Origin: Lentisphaerota bacterium
Lineage (GTDB): Bacteria; Verrucomicrobiota; Kiritimatiellia; JAAZAB01
NCBI GenBank assembly: GCA_020201415.1
Contig: JAIVGW010000023.1
Span: 1 to 6,061, forward strand
Direction of reading: 5' to 3'
Length of the DNA: 6,061 bases
Numbering within the stretch: position 1 is the first letter of the stretch; every line of letters starts with the position of its first letter. The position numbers were made by a program, and so were the translations under genes. The notes below the pieces were generated by a model. The model ran no database searches. It was not told the origin of the DNA and was given only the letters and a program-made list of their open reading frames with translations. Below are positions 1-6,060 of this stretch, one piece after another.

Positions 1-1
1 C

Positions 2-742
2 TGGGACGCGCCGGAAGAAACGGATCCGACGGCGCATCCCTGGTCGATGCTGGCGGCGCCGGAAGGCGACTCCTGCACGGGACGCTTTTCCGTCCCGCAA
101 TTTTCGATTGCGAATCTCGAGTTCCGTGTGGCGCTTGACCATGACAGGATGTATCCGACGCAAAGCGCCGTCAATCTCCAGCATATCAGCCGGGTCAACA
201 TTCAGGATTCGCAGTTCTGCTTGAACGAAAACGTGGGCGATGCAAAACTCGGCAAGGAATTGCAGCCCAACCCCTGCCATACGGTCGGCTTAATGACATC
301 CGGCGATCAGAACGACAACAACGTGTTACGCAACGTGGCCGTGCAGGGGTTCCGCTATGGACTGGTGCTTGGCGAACATGTCGTGGCGGACTATATTTAC
401 GCGCACAACTGTGAAGAGGCGCTGGTCTTTCACGACAGCTCCCATCTCTCGGTGATCCAGCACTTGTGCTGCCAGCACAATGCCTGCATTCTCAGCACAA
501 CCCGCGAGGAATTGTTCGGGCATGGCAAAGGCCCTTGTAATGTCATTATCGGCAGCATCAACTTCGAGGGGGGCCAGAAGCATAGGCCGGCGGTCTCACG
601 GTTGCGCTACGGGGTGTTAGATCCGGAAAACCGTCTTGTCGGATCGCTCTGCTGGCACGAACCATGGGGAGAACATGCATTTCCGATACACGGCGGGCAG
701 AACCTTAAAATTGCCGCCTGGCCGACTGTGACATATTCATAA
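2..742 (+). CDS. Probable right-handed beta-helix (pectate-lyase-like) protein, 3' part
   Basis: The frame is open from base 2 with no start needed, so the gene begins left of the window; 246 residues up to TAA at 740-742 are visible. The first in-frame ATG (47) has no convincing ribosome site and is probably internal. Short beta-strand-like segments recur with Asn, Gly and Val spacing (for example NNVLRNVAVQGFRYGLVLG, followed by VADYIYAHNC and LSVIQHLCCQHNACIL), which is the look of a parallel beta-helix as in pectate-lyase superfamily, GH28-like and tailspike proteins. The fragment is rich in Cys and His (for example HLCCQHNAC). The C-terminus (about LRYGVLDPENRLVGSLCW onward) appears to be the closing strands. 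I recognise no catalytic motif, so lyase, hydrolase or pure binding roles all remain open. Lying upstream of a GH36-like gene on the same strand fits polysaccharide breakdown. The fold call is an inference from the repeat pattern; the coding call is secure. Confidence 0.72.
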   Translation, partial: WDAPEETDPTAHPWSMLAAPEGDSCTGRFSVPQFSIANLEFRVALDHDRMYPTQSAVNLQHISRVNIQDSQFCLNENVGDAKLGKELQPNPCHTVGLMTSGDQNDNNVLRNVAVQGFRYGLVLGEHVVADYIYAHNCEEALVFHDSSHLSVIQHLCCQHNACILSTTREELFGHGKGPCNVIIGSINFEGGQKHRPAVSRLRYGVLDPENRLVGSLCWHEPWGEHAFPIHGGQNLKIAAWPTVTYS

Positions 743-784
743 AGATTTTCAATCTTCATTAATAAGTTGCCGTATGCCGGCAAC
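742..784 (+). other. Two adjacent hairpins after the beta-helix gene
   Basis: AAGATT-TTC-AATCTT (742-756) forms a 6-bp AT-rich stem that overlaps the last base of the stop codon. GTTGCCG-TATGC-CGGCAAC (766-784) forms a perfect 7-bp GC-rich stem with a 5-base loop. No U-tract follows the second stem, so it is not a standard intrinsic terminator. It could be a weak terminator, an mRNA 3'-end stabiliser or a processing site before the GH36-like gene. Its presence argues that transcription of the two genes may be partly uncoupled. Confidence 0.4.
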
Positions 785-829
785 GCTGCTTTGATGCATC
801 GTCGTCCAAAAAAAATAGACAATCAGCAT

Positions 830-835
830 AAGGAG
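830..835 (+). promoter_or_regulatory. Ribosome binding site that fixes the GH36-like gene start
   Basis: AAGGAG lies 6 bases before ATG at 842. The frame is also open from an earlier ATG at 767, but that codon sits inside the 766-784 hairpin and has no Shine-Dalgarno sequence. The 25 extra residues it would add do not resemble a domain. The 842 start is therefore preferred. Confidence 0.8.
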
Positions 836-841
836 TCAAGG

Positions 842-2749
842 ATGCGAAACGCGGCTGCAATGCGAATGACCAACGCAAAAGGTGTCCTGGCGTTCTCAAC
901 GCCCGGCGGGTTTGCCTTGAAAAATGGGTTTTGCGATGTGCGCGCGGCGGATGGACGCCGTCTGGTAGCTTCGCGTCAACCGCGACGGAAAAATGTCGAG
1001 CATTGTCTGCAAGTAAAGCGGCTTTCACCGTCGGCCATTGAATTCCGGCAATCTGTTCAAAATATCGGGCATGCGCCGCTGCATATTTCCGCGTTGCATA
1101 TTTTCGATGGCGTTCTGGAACTGGAGCGCGCCGGATGGCATGTTGCGCATAGCGAATGGTTTAAACGCGAGCGCTGTTTCGATGGTTTCGGTTTTAACAC
1201 GGGGCATTACTATGTCCGAGCTCAAGGTTTAAAGGCCACGGTCGGCCTTTCCGAAGACTGGCCCTTTCCAGGTCTTTTTTTTACCCATCCCGAGTACGGC
1301 ACGGTATTGATGGCGGTTTTGAGCCAGGAACGTTTTAAACCCTGTTGGTCGCTTTGGTCCTCCGGCCGCCGGACGCGGGTGCAAGCCATCGAGGGGTTTA
1401 CGGGAGTGGATTCGGTTACATTGGCGCCCGGGGATGCGTTGCACGGTGAACACTGGGTGCTGTTGTCCGTGGCCGGCGGCGTCGAGGATGCGCTGGACGC
1501 ATATTACCAATTGCTGCGACAGCGGCTCGATTTTGCCGGGGCGCGTTCGATTCTGCGTCGGGCCGTGGTCTGGGGGACCTGGAATTACAACCGACGGAAA
1601 CGCGGATTTGCCGATGTCAACCACAAGATGGTTGTTGATAATACCCGTGCTTTGCGAAAACTGGTGTCCGGTAAACCCCGGGTTGTGATGATCGACGACG
1701 GCTACCAGCAAAGCCGCTCGGAAAAACTGACGATGAAGGGGTGGTTCTGTTCCTGCCTGGAAATCTTTCATGACGACGGGCAGCCGCCGCACGATCCCAA
1801 ACTGTTTCCCAAGGGTATGCAAGGTATTGCCGAAGCAATCCGTCGCGAAGGCGTCATGCCTGCGCTCTGGGCCACCCCCCGGCTGCGTAGCGATTCCACG
1901 CTCGCCCGCGACCGACCGGAATGGCTTTTACAGACGGAAAACCCGGCGGGATTCGGACCGCGTTCGGCCTACCTGGATTATTCGCTGCCGGAAGTGCGTG
2001 AATTTACCCGCAATGCCTGGCGTACGATTTTTCAGGTCTGGGGTTTTCAGGGCCTCAAGCTCGACTTCTGGAGCTTGCCGTTCGAGGTGCCGCAAGTGCG
2101 CTACCGCAATCCCGAACGCACGGCCGTGGAGTTGCGCAACCTTTTCCTCGAGGATTTGCGCGCGATTGTGCCGAAAGACGGGTTCCTGCTCCTGTGTTGC
2201 GTTACCAACACCGGCGGCAATCCCTTTGTCGGTCGTTATGCGGACGCCGTGCGCATGGGCAGGGATATCGGCATCGGTAAATTCCGTAATGTGTGGGAGT
2301 GTGCGTCACAATTGACGATGTCTGCCCATTTTTACCGGCACGATTGCCTGCTGGGCGATGCCGATTCGATCGGTTGGTGCCCGGAGAACCCGCCTGGTCA
2401 GAACCGGCTCTGGGCCACCATGGCTTTTTTGTCGGGCGGCATGTGCGAGATAGGCGGAGATCTGACGGGGCTGTCACCCGAGGCGCGGGCGATGTTACGC
2501 GTGATAAGTCGTGAGCATGGCCCACGGCTGCGCACCCGCAATGTTATCTTTGATCCGGGGGTCGGTGGCCTGCCCGCCAGCCGGATCGTTCTGGAGAGTG
2601 ATGGTGCGGTCTATGTCGGCGAGCTGAATTGGTCGCTACTGCCGCGCGAGATCAGGCTGGCAGCGCCGGTGCGTGATCTCTGGAGCGGCAAATGGCTAAA
2701 AGACCGCCACAGGATTCCTCCTGATGACGCCATCATGTATCGACAGTAA
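842..2749 (+). CDS. GH36-like alpha-galactosidase (melibiase) family protein
   Basis: A 635-residue protein predicted to cleave terminal alpha-galactosides or related alpha-linked sugars by the retaining mechanism of clan GH-D. Residues 1 to about 235 look like the N-terminal beta-sandwich; the barrel starts near VVWGTWNYN (W244, W247) and continues with IDDGYQ (D285, D286), equivalent to the substrate-binding IDDGW motif. LKLDFW places the nucleophile at D408. GRDIGIG places the likely acid/base at D475, 67 residues later, close to the roughly 60-residue spacing of characterised GH27/GH36 enzymes. GDADS (D506, D508) resembles the conserved NDPD loop and is followed by SGGMCEIGGDL. Residues about 585-635 form a short C-terminal beta domain (YVGELNWS, DLWSGKW). 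All key acids are present, so it should be active. There is no signal peptide, so it is probably cytoplasmic and acts on imported oligosaccharides. It is somewhat shorter than typical GH36 enzymes (about 700 residues). Exact substrate is unknown; GH36 membership is strong from motifs, while an alpha-N-acetylgalactosaminidase or raffinose-family role cannot be excluded. Confidence 0.85.
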   Translation: MRNAAAMRMTNAKGVLAFSTPGGFALKNGFCDVRAADGRRLVASRQPRRKNVEHCLQVKRLSPSAIEFRQSVQNIGHAPLHISALHIFDGVLELERAGWHVAHSEWFKRERCFDGFGFNTGHYYVRAQGLKATVGLSEDWPFPGLFFTHPEYGTVLMAVLSQERFKPCWSLWSSGRRTRVQAIEGFTGVDSVTLAPGDALHGEHWVLLSVAGGVEDALDAYYQLLRQRLDFAGARSILRRAVVWGTWNYNRRKRGFADVNHKMVVDNTRALRKLVSGKPRVVMIDDGYQQSRSEKLTMKGWFCSCLEIFHDDGQPPHDPKLFPKGMQGIAEAIRREGVMPALWATPRLRSDSTLARDRPEWLLQTENPAGFGPRSAYLDYSLPEVREFTRNAWRTIFQVWGFQGLKLDFWSLPFEVPQVRYRNPERTAVELRNLFLEDLRAIVPKDGFLLLCCVTNTGGNPFVGRYADAVRMGRDIGIGKFRNVWECASQLTMSAHFYRHDCLLGDADSIGWCPENPPGQNRLWATMAFLSGGMCEIGGDLTGLSPEARAMLRVISREHGPRLRTRNVIFDPGVGGLPASRIVLESDGAVYVGELNWSLLPREIRLAAPVRDLWSGKWLKDRHRIPPDDAIMYRQ

Positions 2750-2767
2750 AATGATTCAAAATAAATG

Positions 2768-2777
2768 CACACGTGTG
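2768..2777. promoter_or_regulatory. CACACGTGTG palindrome, possible operator
   Basis: A perfect 10-base palindrome with a central CG lies 18 bases after the GH36-like stop codon and about 190 bases before the DUF4838 gene. Centre-CG palindromes are typical of LacI-family operators, which often control sugar genes, but this one is short, there is only one copy, and no regulator gene is in the window. The function is speculative. Confidence 0.2.
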
Positions 2778-2800
2778 TCATGAAGACAGTCAATGAACCG

Positions 2801-2832
2801 CCGGAATGTTCACACATTCCGCTCCGGGGAGC
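2801..2832 (-). repeat. REP-like copy 1, subtype A
   Basis: The stem-loop CGGAATGT-TCAC-ACATTCCG at 2802-2821 is a perfect 8-bp stem. Read on the - strand the loop is GTGA and GGAG precedes the stem. On the + strand it is followed by GCTC-CGGG-GAGC, which can form a small second hairpin. It is identical over 32 bases to copy 4. Confidence 0.8.
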
Positions 2833-2848
2833 GGAGCCGACACGCATG

Positions 2849-2880
2849 ATGGAGCGGAATTCGTGAGAATTCCGGGTGGT
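2849..2880 (+). repeat. REP-like copy 2, subtype B
   Basis: The stem-loop CGGAATTC-GTGA-GAATTCCG at 2855-2874 is a perfect 8-bp stem preceded directly by GGAG at 2851-2854. It differs from copy 3 at one base after the stem (G versus C at 2876). Confidence 0.8.
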
Positions 2881-2883
2881 GCA

Positions 2884-2915
2884 ATGGAGCGGAATTCGTG
2901 AGAATTCCGGCTGGT
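2884..2915 (+). repeat. REP-like copy 3, subtype B
   Basis: The same 20-base stem-loop as copy 2 lies at 2890-2909, again with GGAG directly 5'. It is a direct repeat of copy 2 with a 35-base period, and it faces copy 4 across 14 bases, giving a REPIN-like inverted pair. Confidence 0.8.
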
Positions 2916-2929
2916 CGAGCATGAAAGAA

Positions 2930-2961
2930 CCGGAATGTTCACACATTCCGCTCCGGGGAGC
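2930..2961 (-). repeat. REP-like copy 4, subtype A, overlapping a ribosome binding site
   Basis: A 32-base exact copy of copy 1, with its stem-loop at 2931-2950. The trailing part on the + strand, GCTCCGGGGAGC at 2950-2961, contains GGGGAG just upstream of the ATG at 2967. Its similarity ends at the last C (2961), after which the leader of the next gene begins. Confidence 0.8.
2955..2960 (+). promoter_or_regulatory. Shine-Dalgarno-like GGGGAG inside REP-like copy 4
   Basis: GGGGAG lies 6 bases before ATG 2967, an ideal distance. It is also the loop and 3' arm of a possible small hairpin GCTC-CGGG-GAGC (2950-2961), so the site could be partly masked in the mRNA. If the true start is ATG 2997, the ribosome site would instead be the weaker GAGG or GAG within 2981-2990, and this site would be incidental. 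Confidence 0.5.
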
Positions 2962-2966
2962 AAGAG

Positions 2967-5498
2967 ATGCAATCATATACAAGAGGCGAGTCACACATGC
3001 ATAGCCATACCATTTACTTATTCAAGATCGTTTGCCGTTGCTGCATGCTCTTTGCGGGGCTGGGACTGGCAGGCCATGTGTCCGCGGAGCCGTTCATTGT
3101 CGAGGACGGGCAGCCTCAGGCCGCGATTGTCATTGCCGGGGAGCCCACCCGCATGCAGAAACTGGCGGCGGAAGAGTTGCAAAAATATGTAAAAAAGATC
3201 AGTGGCGCGGAACTGCCGATCGGCAAAGCGCCCAGCGATGAGCTGCCGGTGACGATCTACGTCGGCGAGAGCGAATTCACCAGGAAACTCGGGTTGCAGA
3301 CCGACGATCTTGATAGTGGCGCGTACCGGATCAAATCCGGCAATAATTGGCTGGTCCTGATGGGCAAGGACACCAACTATTTCATGGACCTGCCGGGCGA
3401 TGCCGGCCCGGAATACATGTCGCGAAATAGCGATAAAAATCGTGCAGTTGAGGCTTGGAATAAAGAAAACGGGCCAAAATGGTCATACGCGGCAGACAAC
3501 TACTGGTATTACAACAGCGAACTGGATGTATGGACAACTGACGAACACGGCTCCTTGAATGCCGTCAATGATTTTCTTCGCTCCCTTGGTGTCCGCTGGT
3601 ATATGCCCGGAAAATTTGGAGAAATTTGTCCCGAAATGAAAAACATCAACCTGCCGAAAATTGATGAAAAGGTAAGCTCGGAATGGAAAAGCAGGGAAAT
3701 GATTTTCTGGCGCAACCGCCCGCACCAGACCTCCCCGGAACATGTGTTGTGGCAATTGCGCCTTGGGATGCATATCGATACAAAAGTCTGGGGAATACAT
3801 GGTACCGCTCAGCTACTGCGGCCGGAATGGGTTAAAGAGAACCATCCTGAATTTTATGCTTTATACGGCACAGAGAGGGCGCTCAAACAAAAAAACGAAA
3901 AGGCATGCTATTCGTCTGAAGGGCTGTTCCAATCTGCGGTTGGTTTTTCAAAAATGATGTTTGACAAATACAACAAGAATGTTGTCACCCTGACTCCTAC
4001 CGACGCATTTATGGCGATCTGTCAATGTGAAAAATGCCGGGGAAAGGATACGCCCGAACGTGGTTTACATGGTGTATTGTCTGACTATGTCTGGGACTTT
4101 ATGAACCGTGTGGCCGCGGAAGTGGCCAAGACACACCCTGATAAATATATCCGTTGCCACGCCTACAACTCCTACAGGGAAGCACCGTTAAAGATTGATA
4201 CATTCCACCCTAACCTGAAGGTAAGCATCTGTCGGAGCAGGAACTCGTTCCATGATCCGGAAGTTAAGGAAAAATACCGGACCATACAGGACGCCTTTAT
4301 CAGTAAACTCACATCGCAAAAGATTGCCCTTTTTGAATATTATTCGAGCAGGGATGGCGTACCCCGCTACTACCCCCACATCCTCGCTGAAGACATGCAG
4401 GATTTGGCAGGAAATATTGAAGGCACTTACATTGAGGTAAGCGGAGGCGAAACGTTTCAAAGTGAAAAAATGCCTGACCCTACCATGGCCACCAGGCATT
4501 TACACCTGTGGCTCACCGGACGGTTGTGGTTTAGCCCCGATCCGGCGGGATTGTGGTGGACGGATGTCGAAAATGTCGATGACCTGCTTAATGAATATTA
4601 TATAAACTTTTACGGACCTGCCGCAAAGGAGATGAAGGCGTTTGTCAACTACAATGAAAAATATTGGCCGCTAAGCCGCTCAAAGGTGGAAGTTATTGAC
4701 AAGATATTTGAACTCATAAATACCGCACACAAAGCTGCAGGAAGTGAAGGTATTTATGCCGATCGGATTCAACTTGTGATCGACTACATAGAACCGCTGA
4801 AAGTTATCCGTGAGCAGTTGAAAGTCGGCCGGGATGGTAATCCTGTAGCTGTATTTGCGGAAACGGAAGAAAAAAATATGAAGCTGGATGGAAGACTTGA
4901 TGAAGAAATATGGAAAGAAACCAACACCTATGATTTAAAGGATGTCGTTACCGGTAGAGATCTAAAATACAAAACAACGTTTAAAGTCGTATGGGCAGGT
5001 GACAGCCTTTACTTTGGTGTCCGCTGCGAAGAACCTGAGATGGATAAACTGTTACTTCCGGCCAAAAAAATGGGTGACCTGACAATATTTGATGGCGACG
5101 AGATAGAACTCTTGCTTGAGCCCCCAAGCCATGCTTACTACCAGATAGCCATCGACCCTATGGGATATGTCACCGACCTTGACCGCCCAAACTCCATAAT
5201 AATCGGTAAAACCGGCAAATATAAAATTGAATGGGAGTCAGGCATAACCGTTGCTCCACATCGGGGAGATAATTTCTGGAGTGTTGAAGTTAAGGTGCCG
5301 GCCCTGGGCGAGAACCAGGGGAAAATACTTCCTGATTTCGGCGTGTCCGGCGACAAGCCCACCAAGGAAGCGCCGTGGCACTTCAATATCGGTCGCATCC
5401 GAGTCGGGAGCAAAGGTTGCGAGATGTCCATGTTCTCGCCCACCGGAGAAGAAGGTTTTCATTATATGGGCAAATTCGCAATCCTGATGCCGGAATGA
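2967..5498 (+). CDS. Secreted DUF4838 protein with GH67-like N-terminus and CBM9-like C-terminus
   Basis: An 843-residue exported protein, probably acting on polysaccharide. A hydrophobic segment (about residues 17-37) ends in GHVSA|EP, a good signal peptidase I site after A40. ATG 2997 would give 833 residues and a more standard 30-residue signal peptide; 2967 is listed because of its stronger ribosome site. Residues about 41-170 resemble the alpha-glucuronidase (GH67) N-terminal domain seen in many surface glycosidases (AAEELQKYVKKISGAELPI at 67-85). GVRWYMPG (208-215) leads into the DUF4838 region, about 235-570, with the Cys cluster CQCEKC (C352, C354, C357), then GGETF (493 on) and RLWFSPDPAG (519 on). 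Residues about 632-843 look like a CBM9/DOMON-type sugar-binding domain, opening with LDGRLDEEIW (640 on). DUF4838 has no firmly established reaction, so I assign none. Base composition changes sharply inside the gene (see findings). Domain order is by recognition of motifs, not by search. Confidence 0.85.
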   Translation: MQSYTRGESHMHSHTIYLFKIVCRCCMLFAGLGLAGHVSAEPFIVEDGQPQAAIVIAGEPTRMQKLAAEELQKYVKKISGAELPIGKAPSDELPVTIYVGESEFTRKLGLQTDDLDSGAYRIKSGNNWLVLMGKDTNYFMDLPGDAGPEYMSRNSDKNRAVEAWNKENGPKWSYAADNYWYYNSELDVWTTDEHGSLNAVNDFLRSLGVRWYMPGKFGEICPEMKNINLPKIDEKVSSEWKSREMIFWRNRPHQTSPEHVLWQLRLGMHIDTKVWGIHGTAQLLRPEWVKENHPEFYALYGTERALKQKNEKACYSSEGLFQSAVGFSKMMFDKYNKNVVTLTPTDAFMAICQCEKCRGKDTPERGLHGVLSDYVWDFMNRVAAEVAKTHPDKYIRCHAYNSYREAPLKIDTFHPNLKVSICRSRNSFHDPEVKEKYRTIQDAFISKLTSQKIALFEYYSSRDGVPRYYPHILAEDMQDLAGNIEGTYIEVSGGETFQSEKMPDPTMATRHLHLWLTGRLWFSPDPAGLWWTDVENVDDLLNEYYINFYGPAAKEMKAFVNYNEKYWPLSRSKVEVIDKIFELINTAHKAAGSEGIYADRIQLVIDYIEPLKVIREQLKVGRDGNPVAVFAETEEKNMKLDGRLDEEIWKETNTYDLKDVVTGRDLKYKTTFKVVWAGDSLYFGVRCEEPEMDKLLLPAKKMGDLTIFDGDEIELLLEPPSHAYYQIAIDPMGYVTDLDRPNSIIIGKTGKYKIEWESGITVAPHRGDNFWSVEVKVPALGENQGKILPDFGVSGDKPTKEAPWHFNIGRIRVGSKGCEMSMFSPTGEEGFHYMGKFAILMPE

Positions 5499-5568
5499 TG
5501 CGTCGGCAAGGATAGGAAAAGCATTATATCAGAAGTGACTTCGCTGGTCCCTGATTTACGGACTGCAA
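5499..5568. other. Short spacer between convergent genes
   Basis: Seventy bases separate the DUF4838 stop from the stop of the opposing degenerate gene. I see only a small GAAG-TGA-CTTC hairpin (5532-5542) and no T-tract, so no convincing terminator for either strand. Confidence 0.4.
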
Positions 5569-6060
5569 TTACGGGGTTAATGATTTGTCCTTGTGCAACC
5601 CTGAGTTAGGCCGAAGGGGCTGAGCCGCATAAGGTCTGGCTGAAAGCCGCCGGTTTTCCCATAGCATAATTTTTGCGCAGTCATCCTTGATGAACCGGAC
5701 CCAGGTTGCCGCATTTTTTTTGCCGGGCAACTGAAAGGTATGCAGGCTGATCGGCAGCAGGCGGCCTTCGCCAGCGATTTCGAGCGTCATCTCCGGACCG
5801 GGCGGCAGGCGGACAATCACTTCGCCCTTGTCGTCCGCGTAGTTTTCGCAGACGGCTTGCCTCCCGTGCGCGCCAGGGCCGTGCCCAGCGCCGCGAATCC
5901 GTGGTTGGAGTACTTATAGTGCAAGCCGGGCTGTATCGCGCTTTGTATGCTCGATCAGCGATACGGCCGCTTCCACCCATCGGTGCTCTTGCGCTTCAAA
6001 CGGAATAATCCGGAGATTGAATTCGGACACTTCGCCGACTTCATAGTGATCGCGAAAGAG
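5569..6060 (-). pseudogene. Degenerate serine hydrolase (beta-lactamase/CubicO-type) remnant, 5' end outside window
   Basis: Protein-like sequence continues on the - strand from the right edge but changes frame. Frame 1 runs from 6060 to a TAA at 5914-5916 (contains EAQEHRWVEAAVSLIEHTK). A second frame, open from 5954 to 5820, carries PGLHYKYSNHGFAALG; Y-S-N (5904-5912) is the second catalytic motif of class C beta-lactamase/CubicO hydrolases, in its usual PG-x-Y-x-YSN-x-G setting. Frame 1 then resumes with CENYADDKGEVIVRLPPG and ends at TAA 5569-5571; this tail (HTFQL, TWVRFIKDD, RLSAR) resembles the DUF3471-type C-terminal domain found after such hydrolases. The roughly 150 residues normally lying between YSN and this tail, including the HxG/KTG motif, are missing, so the join near 5860-5880 looks like an internal deletion. 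The nucleophile SxxK would lie outside the window. The family call rests on the YSN context and the tail pattern; sequencing indels could explain the frame changes but not the missing middle. Confidence 0.5.

Larger units (their letters stand above)
2801..2961. repeat. Cluster of four REP-like hairpin elements
   Basis: The gap between the GH36-like and DUF4838 genes is filled by four copies of one element. Read in its own direction, each is GGAG, then an 8-bp stem beginning CGGAAT, then loop GTGA, then the stem closing ATTCCG plus G. Copies at 2801-2832 and 2930-2961 are identical over 32 bases and lie on the - strand. Copies at 2849-2880 and 2884-2915 are 31/32 identical and lie on the + strand with a 35-base period. 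The order is minus, plus, plus, minus. A GGAG or GTAG tetranucleotide directly 5' of a short palindrome is the signature of REP elements mobilised by RAYT (TnpA-REP) proteins, and the plus copy followed by a minus copy resembles a REPIN. No RAYT gene is in the window, so the family assignment is an inference. Confidence 0.75.

Noticed and set aside
791..820. Possible promoter TTGATG followed after 17 bases by AATAGA
   Set aside because: The -10 match is only about half of the consensus, and an A-rich run makes chance matches likely.
767..841. Upstream in-frame ATG at 767 as the start of the GH36-like gene
   Set aside because: It has no ribosome site and lies in a 7-bp hairpin, while ATG 842 has AAGGAG at 6 bases spacing.
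1229..1822. Long minus-strand open frame (197 codons) inside the GH36-like gene
   Set aside because: It is antisense to a motif-rich coding sequence, has no domain look, and is explained by GC-rich codon structure.
1770..2315. Second + strand open frame overlapping the GH36-like gene
   Set aside because: Arg/Pro/Cys/Ser-rich low-quality translation out of frame with the conserved catalytic motifs.
2801..2961. The hairpins as intrinsic terminators or a CRISPR array
   Set aside because: No U-tract follows any stem. The copies are in mixed orientation with unequal short spacers, unlike a CRISPR array.
2611..2994. Minus-strand open frame with repeated PGAECVNIP- and SGMCEHSG-like peptides
   Set aside because: The peptide repetition is only translation of the REP-like hairpins, and the frame overlaps the GH36-like gene end.
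5490..5498. CCGGAATG at the end of the DUF4838 gene as a further REP-like copy
   Set aside because: Only 8 bases match, there is no opposite arm, and CGGAA is a common Pro-Glu coding string here.
5609..5630. Possible hairpin around GGCCGAAGGGGCTGAGCC as a terminator
   Set aside because: The stem pairs imperfectly, there is no T-tract, and it lies within the degenerate coding tail.
5681..5980. Minus-strand 99-codon open frame beginning MGGSGRIADRAY
   Set aside because: It is Arg/Pro/Ala-rich without family resemblance, and the other two minus frames carry the recognisable hydrolase-like segments.
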